This document shows positions 1 to 8,876 of a DNA stretch of 62,188 nucleotides, piece by piece. The DNA lies in the NCBI RefSeq assembly GCF_003852515.1, contig NZ_QAJK01000054.1, positions 1-62,188 on the forward strand. The letters run 5' to 3'. A program made the position numbers and the translations under genes. The notes below the pieces were generated by a model, which was given only the letters and a program-made list of their open reading frames with translations, ran no database searches and was not told the origin of the DNA. Source of the stretch: Variovorax sp. KBW07. Its GTDB lineage: Bacteria > Pseudomonadota > Gammaproteobacteria > Burkholderiales > Burkholderiaceae_C. Numbering within the stretch: the stretch's first letter is position 1; each line of letters opens with the position of its first letter.

Positions 1-70
1 TGACCCCGCTCCCGAACCCGCACCCGCTCCCAACCAGCAGCGCCAAAAACAGCACCCGCGAAATAGGCAA
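1..70 (-). CDS. possible 5' end of a lipoprotein gene (partial)
   Basis: Read on the minus strand from a TTG at 70 (or a GTG at 55), the frame stays open to the window edge. It encodes a hydrophobic stretch, VLFLALLVGSGC, followed by Gly/Ser-rich residues, which looks like a lipoprotein signal peptide with a cysteine near residue 16. The gene would be divergent from the VOC gene at 76. Only about 23 codons are visible and the start codons are weak, so this could be chance open frame. Confidence 0.25.
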   Translation of the reverse strand, partial: MPISRVLFLALLVGSGCGFGSGV

Positions 71-75
71 CTGAC

Positions 76-465
76 ATGGCCCATCTCTCCTACGTCAACG
101 TATTCGCAAAAGACGTCGTCGCCCTCAGCGGCTTCTACCAGCGCGTGTTCGGCTTCCCCGAAATCGAGGCCATCCGCTCGCCCATTTTTCGCGGACTCGA
201 CACCGGCAAATCGAGCCTCGGCTTCAACGCGCTCGATGCCTACGAGCTGCTGCAGCTTGCCGAGTATTCAGACACGCGCGGCGTCAAGTTCCTGCTCAAC
301 ATCGATGTCGACAGCCAGGCCGATGTCGACCGCATGGTGCCCGTGGCGCTCGAGGCCGGCGCCACGCTCGTCAAGTCGCCCTACGTCACTTACTACAACT
401 GGTACCAGTCCGTGCTGCTCGACCCGGAGGGCAATGTGTTCCGCATCAACTTCATGATGAAGTGA
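76..465 (+). CDS. VOC (glyoxalase/bleomycin resistance) family protein
   Basis: A 129-residue protein of single VOC-domain size, with the two-half beta-alpha-beta-beta-beta pattern and the typical late motif LDPEGN at about 115-120. The positions where metal-dependent members carry His and Glu look like Asn8 and Asn125 here, so a glyoxalase-type metal site is probably incomplete and the protein may bind a ligand rather than catalyse. It ends 86 bases before the BMP binding-protein gene on the same strand, so it may belong to the transport operon. No clear ribosome binding site precedes the ATG. The family is clear, the substrate unknown. Confidence 0.8.
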   Translation: MAHLSYVNVFAKDVVALSGFYQRVFGFPEIEAIRSPIFRGLDTGKSSLGFNALDAYELLQLAEYSDTRGVKFLLNIDVDSQADVDRMVPVALEAGATLVKSPYVTYYNWYQSVLLDPEGNVFRINFMMK

Positions 466-551
466 CGCGCGCACACGGCACCCGGCCCCGCTCGTTTCCT
501 TCATCCCGCATTTCCTTCCTTCTCATGCCTCTCACGAAAGGTTGCTTCACC

Positions 552-1655
552 ATGTCGCTGCGCACTCTCACTCCCGGCTTCGGCCTTGCCTTGACGCTTG
601 CAGCGGGCGGCGCGTCGTTCGCGCTGCCGGCCATGGCGGCCGATGGGTTCACGCTCAAGGACAAGCCGAAGATCGCGATGCTCTACTTCGGACCGAAGAA
701 CGACGGCGGCTGGACACAGGCCTTCGACGAGGCCCGCATCAAGATCGAGAAAGAAATCGGCCAGAAGATCCAGTTCGTCGAGAACGTGCCCGAAGACGCC
801 TCGGCCATCAAGCCCGCGGCCGAGAAGTTCATCCAGCGTGGCGCCAACATCGTCATCGGCACCGCCTTCGGCTACTCCGACAGCTTCAAGGACCTGGCCG
901 CCAAGTACCCCGACGTGGCCTTCCTGAACGGCTCGGGCACCACAAACGGCAGCAACCTCGAATCGTTCTACGGCCGCACCTACGAGAGCCAGTACCTGTG
1001 CGGCATGGCCGCCGGCGCGGCATCGAAGACCGGCAAGCTCGGCTTCGTCGCGGCCAACCCCTTCGGCGTGGTGAACTGGACCATCAACGCCTTTGCGCTG
1101 GGGGCGCAAAAAGTGAACCCCAACGCCACCGTCAACGTGATCTACACCGGCGCATGGAACGACCCCATCAAGGAACGCGCCGCCGCCGCCGCGCTGATCG
1201 ACCAGGGCGCCGACGTCATCGGCCAGCACGTCGACAGCCCGACGCCGCAGATCGTGGCGCAGGAGCGCGGCGTGTACGGCACCGGCCACCACCGCGACCT
1301 GCGCCAGTTCGCGCCCAAGGCCACGCTGTGCTCGTCGGTGTGGGTGTGGGACCGCTTCCTGGCTCCCGAGCTGAAGAAGATCATGGCCGGCGGCTGGAAG
1401 CCCTCGCAATACGGCGCCTTCATCGAGATGAAGGACGGCGGCACCGACATCGCGGGCTTCGGCCCCGCGGTGCCCAAGGACAAGGCCACGCTGATCACGG
1501 CCGAACGCGAAGCGATCCTCAAGGGCAGGCAGATCTATGCCGGCCCGCTGGCCGACCGCGACGGCAAGGAGCGCGTGGCCAAGGGCGCGGTGCTGTCCGA
1601 TGCCGACCTCTGGAAGATGGACTGGTTCGTCAAGGGCGTGGTCACGCAGAAATAA
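552..1655 (+). CDS. BMP-family ABC transporter substrate-binding protein
   Basis: Periplasmic binding protein of the Bmp/Med/TmpC family (367 residues), which in characterised members binds purine nucleosides or related compounds. Residues 1-29 form a signal peptide ending AMA. The mature protein opens with the family-typical KIAMLYFGPKNDGGW at about 38-52. The open frame extends further upstream, but only the ATG at 552 begins a signal peptide, and GAAAGG lies just ahead of it. It is the first gene of a five-gene importer operon, 11 bases before the ATPase. The exact ligand cannot be read from the sequence. Confidence 0.9.
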   Translation: MSLRTLTPGFGLALTLAAGGASFALPAMAADGFTLKDKPKIAMLYFGPKNDGGWTQAFDEARIKIEKEIGQKIQFVENVPEDASAIKPAAEKFIQRGANIVIGTAFGYSDSFKDLAAKYPDVAFLNGSGTTNGSNLESFYGRTYESQYLCGMAAGAASKTGKLGFVAANPFGVVNWTINAFALGAQKVNPNATVNVIYTGAWNDPIKERAAAAALIDQGADVIGQHVDSPTPQIVAQERGVYGTGHHRDLRQFAPKATLCSSVWVWDRFLAPELKKIMAGGWKPSQYGAFIEMKDGGTDIAGFGPAVPKDKATLITAEREAILKGRQIYAGPLADRDGKERVAKGAVLSDADLWKMDWFVKGVVTQK

Positions 1656-1666
1656 GCAAAGTCTCC

Positions 1667-3196
1667 ATGCCCAACGCGCTCGAACTCACCGGCATCCGCA
1701 AGTCCTTCGACGGCTTCGCGGCACTGACCGACGCCCACTTTGCCGCGCGCTGGGGCGAGGTGCATGCGCTGCTCGGCGAGAACGGCGCCGGCAAGTCGTC
1801 GCTGATGAACATCGCGGCCGGGCTCTATGCGCCGGAGGCGGGGCAACTGCTGGTGGACGACAACGCGGTGCGCTTCAGCGGGCCGCGCGATGCGGCGCGG
1901 CACCGCATCGGCATGGTCCACCAGCACTTCAAGCTGGTGCGGCCGTTCACGGTGGCGCAGAACATATTGCTCACCGCGCCGCCGCCGGCCGAGTTCCAGA
2001 GCCATGGCGAACGGCTGCGCGAGATCGAACGCGACATCCGCAACAAGGCCTCGGAGCTGGGCTTCGAGATCGATCCGTCGAAGCGCATCGACGCCCTTTC
2101 CATCGCCGAGCAGCAGCGCGTGGAAATCCTCAAGGTGCTGCTGGCGGGCGCGCGCATCCTGATCCTCGACGAGCCCACCGCCGTGCTGACCGACCAGGAG
2201 GCCGCGCGCCTGCTGCAAACCGTGCAGGGCCTGGCGCGCGCGGGCGCCGCCGTGGTGCTGGTCACCCACAAGATGGCCGACGTGAAAACCTATGCCGACC
2301 GCGTGACGGTGATGCGCGGCGGGCGCACGGTGGCCACGCTGGAGCCTGGCGCCACATCGGTGAGCGAACTGGTGAAGCTGACGGTGGGCGAATCGGTCGC
2401 GGCCGCATCGGGCTTCCAGCCCGCGAAGGCCGCGCGCGGCCCGGTGCGCCTGTCGGTGCGCGGGCTGCGCTCGCCGGCTTCGCCGCAAGGCCGGCGCGTG
2501 CTCGATGGTGTCGACCTCGAACTGCACGCCGGCGAAATCTACGGCCTTGCCGGCGTCGGCGGCAACGGACAGGGCGAACTGGCCGGCGCCATCATGGGCC
2601 TGCCGGGCGAAGCCACCGAAGGCGAGATCCGGCTCGAAGGCCATGGCGACCTGAAGACGATGCCCGCACCGGCGCGGCGCGGGCTCGGCATTGCCGCGAT
2701 TCCGGCCGACCGCTACGGGCTCGCGCTGGCAGGCGGGCTGTCGGTGGCCGAGAACTACGCCATCGGGCAGGTGCACAGCGGGCGCTATGGCCCGGTGTGG
2801 CATCTGCGCCGTGGCCGCATCCAGAGCGAGACGCAAGAGGCCGTGCGCGCCTTCGATGTGCTGGGCGTGCGCTCGGTCGCACAGAAGGCCGCGCTGCTGT
2901 CGGGCGGCAACGCGCAGAAGCTGGTGCTGGCGCGGGAGTTCGGCAAGTCGCCCACGCTGGTGCTGGCACACAGCCCCAGCCGCGGGCTCGACGTGCGTGC
3001 CAGTGCCGAGGTGCATGCGCGGCTGCGCGCCGCGCGCGACGGCGGCGCCGCGGTGCTGCTCATCAGCGAAGACCTCGACGAAGTATTGCAACTGGCCGAC
3101 CGCGTGGGCGTGATGACGCGCGGGCGCATTGCCGGCGAGTTCGCGCAGCCCGCCGACCGTCAGGCCATCGGACAGGCGATGGTGGACCATGGCTGA
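1667..3196 (+). CDS. BMP/sugar-type ABC transporter ATP-binding protein (two NBDs)
   Basis: A 509-residue tandem ABC ATPase that should energise the two permeases encoded just downstream. The N-terminal domain has Walker A GENGAGKS at 37-44, a signature region around LSIAEQQR and Walker B ILILDEPTAVLT. The C-terminal domain has a degenerate P-loop (GVGGNGQGE), an intact LSGGNAQK signature and a Walker B end reading LAHSPSRGLD instead of LDEPTRG, so it probably hydrolyses ATP poorly. This asymmetry is common in sugar/nucleoside importers. The open frame runs far upstream over the binding-protein gene; the ATG at 1667 is where homology begins. It overlaps the next gene by 8 bases. Confidence 0.92.
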   Translation: MPNALELTGIRKSFDGFAALTDAHFAARWGEVHALLGENGAGKSSLMNIAAGLYAPEAGQLLVDDNAVRFSGPRDAARHRIGMVHQHFKLVRPFTVAQNILLTAPPPAEFQSHGERLREIERDIRNKASELGFEIDPSKRIDALSIAEQQRVEILKVLLAGARILILDEPTAVLTDQEAARLLQTVQGLARAGAAVVLVTHKMADVKTYADRVTVMRGGRTVATLEPGATSVSELVKLTVGESVAAASGFQPAKAARGPVRLSVRGLRSPASPQGRRVLDGVDLELHAGEIYGLAGVGGNGQGELAGAIMGLPGEATEGEIRLEGHGDLKTMPAPARRGLGIAAIPADRYGLALAGGLSVAENYAIGQVHSGRYGPVWHLRRGRIQSETQEAVRAFDVLGVRSVAQKAALLSGGNAQKLVLAREFGKSPTLVLAHSPSRGLDVRASAEVHARLRAARDGGAAVLLISEDLDEVLQLADRVGVMTRGRIAGEFAQPADRQAIGQAMVDHG

Positions 3197-4346
3197 CGCA
3201 TCGCTGGCCGCCGACATGGCCCCCTCCCCTCAGGCAAAGCCCGCCATGCATGACGGCACCCGAACGGCCCAGCCGCTGGCCGGCCGCCGCTACGCGCTGG
3301 AGATTCGCCAGCACATGGCCTGGCGCTGGCAGGCGCTGATCCTTGCCGCCGCGCTGGCGCTCGGCTTCGCGATCTCCGCGGCCATCCTCGTGGCCGCGGG
3401 CGTGCCCGCCGACGAGCTTGCCAACGAGTTCGTGACGCAGACCTTCTTCGACGGCCAGAACTTTCGCGCCGTGCTGTTCCAGGCCGCGCCGATGATCCTC
3501 GTGGGCCTGGCGGGCTCGATGGCGTTTCGCGCACGCTTCTGGAACCTCGGCCTCGAAGGCCAGATGGTGTGGGGCGCCATCGGCGCGACCGCCGTCTCGA
3601 TGTGGCAGATCGGCCCCGAGAACCTGCGCCTGCCGCTGATGTTCGTGGCCGCCGTGGGCTGCGGCCTGCTCTGGGTGCTGGGCCCGGCGTGGCTCAAGCT
3701 GAAGCTGGGCGTGAACGAGATCATCTCGACGCTGATGCTCAACTACATGGCGGCCAACTTCCTGCTGCACCTGGTGTACGGCAGCTGGAAAGACCCGAAG
3801 GACAACTTTCCCTACTCGCCGCAGTTCCGCGCTTTCGAGCGGCTGCCCGAACTGGGCGCCGGCGTGGGCAGCGCGATCCTGCTGGCGGGCATCGTGGCGC
3901 TGCTGGCGTGGTGGCTGGTGGGCGTGAGCCGCGTGGGCCTGTACCTGCGCTTCGTCGATGCCAACCCGCGCGTGGCGCATGCCAACGGCGTGCCGGTGCG
4001 GCGCACCATCTACGGCGCTGTGCTGCTGTCGGGCGCGATGGCCGGGCTCGCGGGCTTTGCGGTGGCCGCGGGGCAGGAAGGGCGGCTCACGCAGGCCTTC
4101 TACCAGGGCTATGGCTTCTCGGGCATCCTCATCGCCTTTCTCGCGCGCAACAACCCGCTGGCGGCCACCGTGGTGGCGCTGCTGGTGGCGGCGCTGTTCG
4201 TCACCGGGCGCAGCCTGCAGGTGTTCTACCAGGTGCCGTTCTCGATGGTTCAGCTGATCCAGGCGGTGATCGTGGTGTGCGTGGCGGCCAGCGACTTCTT
4301 CATTCGACACCGGCTGCGCCGCGTGGGTGGGGAGGCTGCGCAATGA
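3189..4346 (+). CDS. ABC transporter permease (BMP/nucleoside type), first subunit
   Basis: Inner-membrane permease of the branched-chain/sugar permease superfamily (PF02653 type), 385 residues. After a polar N-terminus of about 50 residues come roughly nine hydrophobic segments. The stretch NLGLEGQM near 120 is the conserved loop that contacts the ATPase in this family. The start at 3189 overlaps the ATPase stop by 8 bases, and the gene ends in an ATGA overlap with the second permease. It should pair with that protein as a heterodimeric channel. Confidence 0.9.
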   Translation: MADASLAADMAPSPQAKPAMHDGTRTAQPLAGRRYALEIRQHMAWRWQALILAAALALGFAISAAILVAAGVPADELANEFVTQTFFDGQNFRAVLFQAAPMILVGLAGSMAFRARFWNLGLEGQMVWGAIGATAVSMWQIGPENLRLPLMFVAAVGCGLLWVLGPAWLKLKLGVNEIISTLMLNYMAANFLLHLVYGSWKDPKDNFPYSPQFRAFERLPELGAGVGSAILLAGIVALLAWWLVGVSRVGLYLRFVDANPRVAHANGVPVRRTIYGAVLLSGAMAGLAGFAVAAGQEGRLTQAFYQGYGFSGILIAFLARNNPLAATVVALLVAALFVTGRSLQVFYQVPFSMVQLIQAVIVVCVAASDFFIRHRLRRVGGEAAQ

Positions 4347-5275
4347 GCGGCGGCGTCATCCTGAACTGGCTGGCCAGCACGCCCGACTTCGCGGTGCCTT
4401 ATGCATTGGCAGCGCTCGGCCTCATCATCTGCGAGCGCGCGGGCGTGCTCTCGCTCGGCGCCGAAGGGCTGATGCTGGTCGGCGCGCTGGCCGGCATCGG
4501 CGCGCAACTGGCGCTCGGCCAGCCGGCGGTGTCGCTGGTGCTGGCGATGCTCGCGGCCAGCCTGGTCTCGGTGCTGTTCGCGGTCATGGTGATCTGGCTG
4601 CGCGTGAACCAGGTGATCGCCGGGCTCGCGCTGGTGTTCTTCTGCCAGGGGCTCACGTCGCTGGTCGGCACCATGGCCGACTGGACCAACCACGCCACCG
4701 AAGGCATCGGCGCCATGGCGCTGTGGCCGCTGTCGCTGCTGCCGGGCGTGGGCAGGTTGTTCGAGCAGAACCCGATGGTGTGGCTCACGCTGCCGATCTT
4801 CGGTGCCGTCGCCTGGTTCTTCGCGCGCACCTCCACCGGCCTGCGGCTGCGCGCCGTGGGCGAGAACCCGCAGGCGGCCGACGCCGCCGGCATTCGGGTC
4901 ACGGCATGGCGCTTCGCGGCGGTGCTCGCGGGCTCGGCGCTGGTGGGGCTGGCGGGTGCGTACATCTCGGTGGTCAGCACCAAGCTGTGGATCGCGGGCA
5001 TGACCGGCGGGCGCGGCTGGATCGCGGTGGGCCTGGTGATCTTCGCGCGCTGGTCGCCGTGGAAGGCACTGGTGGGCGCACTGCTGTTCGGCTGCATCGA
5101 GGCGCTCATTCCGCAACTGGCCGCCGCCGGTGTGCAACTGCCGCAGTACTTCGTGATGATGACGCCCTATGCGGTAACGCTGGGCGTGATGGTCTGGGTC
5201 GCGCTCTCGCGGCGCGGTGCCGACGAAGAGCCCGGCGCGCTGGGCCAGCCCTATGTGCGGGAGGAACGGCGATGA
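4343..5275 (+). CDS. ABC transporter permease (BMP/nucleoside type), second subunit
   Basis: Second permease of the importer, 310 residues, with about eight to nine membrane segments and the family loop GVLSLGAEGLML near 36-47. The open frame begins upstream inside the first permease gene, but the ATG at 4343 overlaps that gene's stop as ATGA and starts at the homologous N-terminus. The stop overlaps the start of the hydrolase gene in the same way. Translational coupling along this operon suggests fixed stoichiometry. Confidence 0.9.
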   Translation: MSGGVILNWLASTPDFAVPYALAALGLIICERAGVLSLGAEGLMLVGALAGIGAQLALGQPAVSLVLAMLAASLVSVLFAVMVIWLRVNQVIAGLALVFFCQGLTSLVGTMADWTNHATEGIGAMALWPLSLLPGVGRLFEQNPMVWLTLPIFGAVAWFFARTSTGLRLRAVGENPQAADAAGIRVTAWRFAAVLAGSALVGLAGAYISVVSTKLWIAGMTGGRGWIAVGLVIFARWSPWKALVGALLFGCIEALIPQLAAAGVQLPQYFVMMTPYAVTLGVMVWVALSRRGADEEPGALGQPYVREERR

Positions 5276-5946
5276 AGGCCTGGGTCTATGGCGAGCAACG
5301 CGCGCTCGACAACGCGCAGTTTGCCGACTACCTCGATCCGGCCACCACCGCCGTGCTGTCGATCGACATGCACCGCGGCCACCTGGACGACAGCCCCGAT
5401 TGCCCCTGCCCCGCGCCGCGCGCACGGGACGTGGTGGCGCCCATCGACGGCTTCCATGACCAGGCCCGCGGGCTGGGCGTGCGCATCGTGCACATCAAGT
5501 CGGTGCTGCGGCCCGATGGCGTGGACGACATCCACGGTATTCCCGCCGCCTGGCGCCGCACGTTCCCGCTGCACGTGGGTGCCATTCCGAATGCCGATGC
5601 GCATGCGCTCGAAGGCTCGCGCTGGACCGAGTGGGTGACGCGCGTCGCGCCCGGCGACATGCGCGTGGAAAACAAGCGCCGGCTGTCGGCCTTCTACCCG
5701 ACCGACCTCGACTTTTTGCTGCGCAACCAGCGCATACAGACGGTGGTGCTGAACGGCGGCTTCACCGATTGCTGCGTGCTGAACACGGCCTTCGATGCCA
5801 ACAACCACAACTACCGCGTGATCGTGCTGCGCGACCTGGTGCGCGGCACCGATGCGCACCTGGAAGGCGCGGCGCTGGCGATGGTGTCGCTGCACCTCGG
5901 GCTGGTGGTCGACTCGGCGGAGCTGCTGCGCCAGTGGCGCGACTGA
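5272..5946 (+). CDS. isochorismatase-like cysteine hydrolase
   Basis: A 224-residue cytoplasmic enzyme of the isochorismatase/nicotinamidase superfamily, which cleaves amides or carbamoyl compounds. The expected Asp-Lys-Cys triad is visible: D32 in SIDMHRGH, K135 in VENKRR and C168 in NGGFTDCC. The start overlaps the second permease gene (ATGA), making it the last gene of the BMP importer operon. It probably acts on the imported compound or a breakdown product, for example an N-carbamoyl or ureido intermediate of nucleobase degradation. That assignment is inference; the sequence only fixes the superfamily. Confidence 0.85.
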   Translation: MKAWVYGEQRALDNAQFADYLDPATTAVLSIDMHRGHLDDSPDCPCPAPRARDVVAPIDGFHDQARGLGVRIVHIKSVLRPDGVDDIHGIPAAWRRTFPLHVGAIPNADAHALEGSRWTEWVTRVAPGDMRVENKRRLSAFYPTDLDFLLRNQRIQTVVLNGGFTDCCVLNTAFDANNHNYRVIVLRDLVRGTDAHLEGAALAMVSLHLGLVVDSAELLRQWRD

Positions 5947-5956
5947 ACTGAAAAGG

Positions 5957-6718
5957 TCAGCCCGGCAGGCCGAGCCAGCGCTGCGCCACCGAGCGCATTT
6001 CCGTGCCCTGCGCGGCCTGCCACACCAGCTCCGGTGCGGCCACGTGCACGCCTTCCGGCGCGATGCGCAGCGCCAGGTCGACCAGCTCCGCCACCTTCGA
6101 CGCGCGCACCGGCTGCTCGCTGCTGGGCACCATGAAGCGCACCACGGACAGCATCCACGCGGCCAGCCGCTCGGCCGGGTTCGCGAACTTCGCGTTCAGC
6201 GGCTTGCGCGCCGAGCGCACGAGAACCACGCGCTCGAAGCCATTGGCCACCACCGCCTGCTCGTCGAGGCTGGCAAGGCCGCGCTTCAGCGCCTCTGGCA
6301 GCCGGCCCTGGTCGTGCGGCTGCACGATGGCCAGCGTGCGCACGCCGCAGGCCCGCAGCCAGCGCGCGAGCTCCGGCAGGTCGGACGGCTCGGGCACCCA
6401 CAGCGCGCGCTCGCGGTCGTGGTAGAGCCGGGGCGGGTCGAAGGCGATGACGGCGGTGTCGGCCGAAGTGAGCGGCCATTGCGCAATGGGCAGGCCGGGG
6501 CTCAGGTAGGTCTCTACACCGCGCAGCCCGTCGCGAATGGGCTCGCGCGCCAGCACGCGGGCGTGCGCAAAACGGTGGCTGCCCGCCAGCCGGCGCAGCA
6601 GTTCCTGCCCCAGGGCGCCGGTGGCGCCGGCAATGAGCAGCGTGCCGTCGGTGGTTGCGGCGGCGGGCGGCGCCGCGCTGTTGGCGGCTTGCAGAGCCTG
6701 CAGGGGATCGAGGGGCAT
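5957..6718 (-). CDS. NAD(P)-binding Rossmann protein (atypical SDR/NmrA-like)
   Basis: A 253-residue protein with a Rossmann dinucleotide motif near the N-terminus, LLIAGATGALGQ at about 27-38 (GxxGxxG). It resembles the oxidoreductase HTATIP2/YwnB-like atypical short-chain dehydrogenases that act as NAD(P)-binding sensors. I see no catalytic YxxxK, so dehydrogenase activity is doubtful. The first 24 residues are Ala/Pro-rich and may be flexible. It converges with the hydrolase gene (10-base gap) and is divergent from lemA, so it is its own transcription unit. Confidence 0.75.
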   Translation of the reverse strand: MPLDPLQALQAANSAAPPAAATTDGTLLIAGATGALGQELLRRLAGSHRFAHARVLAREPIRDGLRGVETYLSPGLPIAQWPLTSADTAVIAFDPPRLYHDRERALWVPEPSDLPELARWLRACGVRTLAIVQPHDQGRLPEALKRGLASLDEQAVVANGFERVVLVRSARKPLNAKFANPAERLAAWMLSVVRFMVPSSEQPVRASKVAELVDLALRIAPEGVHVAAPELVWQAAQGTEMRSVAQRWLGLPG

Positions 6719-6764
6719 GGTGCCACCTATGCTACCTTCCGCATCTTCTGCGGAGGTAATGCAA

Positions 6765-7364
6765 ATGATGATGAAGCGTTGGCTATTGATTCTCGTGGCG
6801 GTCGTGTCCCTGAGCGGCTGCGGCTACAACCAGTTCCAGGCCCTCGACGAGGCCAGCAAGTCGGCATGGAGCGAAGTGCTCAACCAATACCAGCGGCGCG
6901 CCGACCTCGTGCCCAACATCGTCGCCACCGTGAAGGGCGAAGCCAGCTTCGAGCAGGACACGCTCACCAAGGTGATCGAGGCACGCGCCAAGGCCACCTC
7001 GATCCAGGTGACGCCCGAGACGCTCAACAACCCCGAGGCCTTCAACAAGTTCCAGCAGGCGCAGGGCGAGCTCTCGTCGGCGCTGTCGCGGCTGATGGTG
7101 GTGTCGGAACGCTACCCCGACCTGAAGGCCAACCAGGCCTTCAAGGACCTGCGCGTGACGCTCGAGGGCACCGAGAACCGCATCACCGTGGCGCGCAACC
7201 GCTACATCGAGAGCGTGCAGGAGTACAACGTGCTGGCGCGCAGCTTCCCGACCAACCTCACCGCCAAGATCTTCAGCTACGCGCCGAAGCCCAACTTCTC
7301 GGTGCAGAACGAGGCGCAGATTTCGGCGCCGCCTACCGTCGACTTCAGCGCTCCCAAGAAGTAA
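6765..7364 (+). CDS. lemA: LemA family lipoprotein
   Basis: A 199-residue LemA-family protein: a membrane anchor followed by a long alpha-helical bundle, with the conserved region NQYQRRADLVPNIV. The N-terminus carries a lipobox ending LSGC (C19), so it is probably a lipoprotein facing the periplasm. GGAGGT at 6752-6757 is 7 bases from the ATG at 6765 but only 1 base from the in-frame ATG at 6759, so 6765 is preferred. It is followed 10 bases later by two TPM-domain genes, the usual neighbourhood of lemA. The molecular role of this family is still unclear. Confidence 0.9.
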   Translation: MMMKRWLLILVAVVSLSGCGYNQFQALDEASKSAWSEVLNQYQRRADLVPNIVATVKGEASFEQDTLTKVIEARAKATSIQVTPETLNNPEAFNKFQQAQGELSSALSRLMVVSERYPDLKANQAFKDLRVTLEGTENRITVARNRYIESVQEYNVLARSFPTNLTAKIFSYAPKPNFSVQNEAQISAPPTVDFSAPKK

Positions 7365-7374
7365 GCCGCGCCCG

Positions 7375-8319
7375 ATGGCCATTGCTGTTGCACTGTTCCG
7401 TCGCGCGCTGGCCGCGGTCTTCTTCCTGACGGCCCTGGCCTGGGCCGGGCTGCCGGTGCAGGCCATGGCGCAGCAAGGCCTGGTGCCGGTGCCCGCGCTC
7501 ACGGCGCGGGTGATCGACCAGACCGGCACGCTCGACGCCGCGCAGCGCAACGGCCTCGACACCAAGCTCGCGGCCTTCGAGCAGCGCAAGGGCTCGCAGA
7601 TCGTGGTGCTGATGGTGCCGACCACCGGGCCCGAGGACATCGCGGCCTACACCCAGCGCGTGGGCGATGCCTGGAAGATCGGCCGCAAGAACGTCGGCGA
7701 CGGCCTGCTGGTGGTGGTGGCCAAGGACGATCGCAAGATGCGCATCGCGCCGGCCAAGACGCTCGAGGGCGTGGTGCCCGACCTTGCGGCTATCCGCATC
7801 ATCGACCAGGAGATGAAGCCGCGCTTTCGCAGCAACGACTTCGCGGGCGGACTGAACGCGGCGGTCGACCGGCTGATCGGCCTGGTCGATGGCGAGCCGT
7901 TGCCCGAGCCCTCGCGCGACAACGGGGGCTCTGGCGGCTCCGGTGGCGGCAACGGTGGCTTCGACTGGGAGAACCTTGTGATCTTCCTGTTCGTCGGCGT
8001 CTTCATCGGCGCGCCGGTCGCGCGCGCCGTGCTGGGCAAGAAGCTCGGCACGATGGTGGTGGGCGGCGGCGTGGGCGTGGTCGTGTTCTTCCTGACTACC
8101 AGCATCGCCATCGCGGTGATCGCCGGGCTGGTCGCGCTCGTCATCTCGCTCGTCGCGGGCGCCGGCCGGATGGGCGGCTTCGGCGGCGGCGGTGGTGGCG
8201 GATGGAGCTCCGGCGGTGGCGGCTGGGGCGGCGGCGGTGGGGGTGGGGGTGGCGGAGGCGGATTCAGCTCCGGCGGTGGTGGCAATTTCGGCGGCGGCGG
8301 CGCGTCGGGGGACTGGTGA
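7375..8319 (+). CDS. TPM-domain membrane protein (YgcG family)
   Basis: A 314-residue exported protein. It has a signal peptide of about 32 residues ending AMA, a TPM domain (about 38-165, containing the family-like GRKNVGDGLLVVVA), a low-complexity linker, two hydrophobic segments near 200-260, and a C-terminal tail of almost only Gly and Ser. TPM domains have been linked to phosphatase activity and to photosystem repair in plants; in bacteria they accompany LemA. The poly-Gly tail is coding: the frame stays open and closes properly at 8319. Start ATG 7375 lies 10 bases after the lemA stop. Confidence 0.87.
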   Translation: MAIAVALFRRALAAVFFLTALAWAGLPVQAMAQQGLVPVPALTARVIDQTGTLDAAQRNGLDTKLAAFEQRKGSQIVVLMVPTTGPEDIAAYTQRVGDAWKIGRKNVGDGLLVVVAKDDRKMRIAPAKTLEGVVPDLAAIRIIDQEMKPRFRSNDFAGGLNAAVDRLIGLVDGEPLPEPSRDNGGSGGSGGGNGGFDWENLVIFLFVGVFIGAPVARAVLGKKLGTMVVGGGVGVVVFFLTTSIAIAVIAGLVALVISLVAGAGRMGGFGGGGGGGWSSGGGGWGGGGGGGGGGGGFSSGGGGNFGGGGASGDW

Positions 8320-8324
8320 ACACG

Positions 8325-8852
8325 ATGACGACCGAAGCGACATTCTTCTCGAAGCTGGGCCGCATCTGGCGCCACCGCTGGATCGACGAAGCCGAGGTGC
8401 GGCGCGCGCTGCCCGCATCGGCGATGGAGCGCCTTGCGGGCCGCGTGGCCGCCAGCGAGCGCCGGCACAGCGGCGAGATCCGCATCTGCGTCGAAGCCGG
8501 CCTGCCGATGTCCTACCTGTGGCGCCATGCGCCGGCTCGTGAGCGCGCCGTGATGCTGTTCGGCAAGCTGCGCGTGTGGGACACCGAGCACAACAACGGC
8601 GTGCTGGTCTATTTGCTGCTGGCCGAGCACGCCATCGAGATCGTGGCCGACCGCGGCATCGATTCGCGCGTCGATGCCGCCGAGTGGGCCGCGATGACGC
8701 AACGCATGAGCACCGCGTTCCGCGAAGGCCATTTCGAGGACGGGATCACGCAGGCGCTGGAAGAGATTTCGGCATTGCTGGTCGAGCACTTTCCGTTGGG
8801 TGAAGGCGAAGCCGATGCCAACGAACTGCCAGACGAGCCGGTAGTGCTCTGA
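8325..8852 (+). CDS. short TPM-domain protein
   Basis: A 175-residue protein with a TPM-like domain over most of its length, including GEIRICVEAG near 47-56 and a second half with NNGVLVYLLLAEH followed by IVADRGID. Unlike its upstream neighbour it has no signal peptide, Gly-rich tail or obvious membrane segment. A GTG at 8316 would overlap the previous stop as GTGA and add three residues; the ATG at 8325 is used here. With lemA and the long TPM gene it forms a three-gene operon, probably for an envelope-associated complex. Function unproven. Confidence 0.8.
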   Translation: MTTEATFFSKLGRIWRHRWIDEAEVRRALPASAMERLAGRVAASERRHSGEIRICVEAGLPMSYLWRHAPARERAVMLFGKLRVWDTEHNNGVLVYLLLAEHAIEIVADRGIDSRVDAAEWAAMTQRMSTAFREGHFEDGITQALEEISALLVEHFPLGEGEADANELPDEPVVL

Positions 8853-8876
8853 GCCCGGACTTTTTCTCTTTTCTTT

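Noticed and set aside
501-1409. Long minus-strand open frame opposite the BMP binding-protein gene
   Set aside because: High GC keeps antisense frames open. The protein is Arg/Ala/Gly-rich with no domain, and the plus-strand frame encodes a clear binding protein.
1535-3217. 560-codon minus-strand open frame opposite the ABC ATPase gene
   Set aside because: His/Arg/Gln-rich shadow frame; the opposite strand carries Walker and signature motifs.
7900-8319. GGCGGC-type microsatellite that could be called a repeat element
   Set aside because: It encodes the Gly/Ser-rich tail of the TPM protein in a frame that closes normally; a coding feature, not a separate element.
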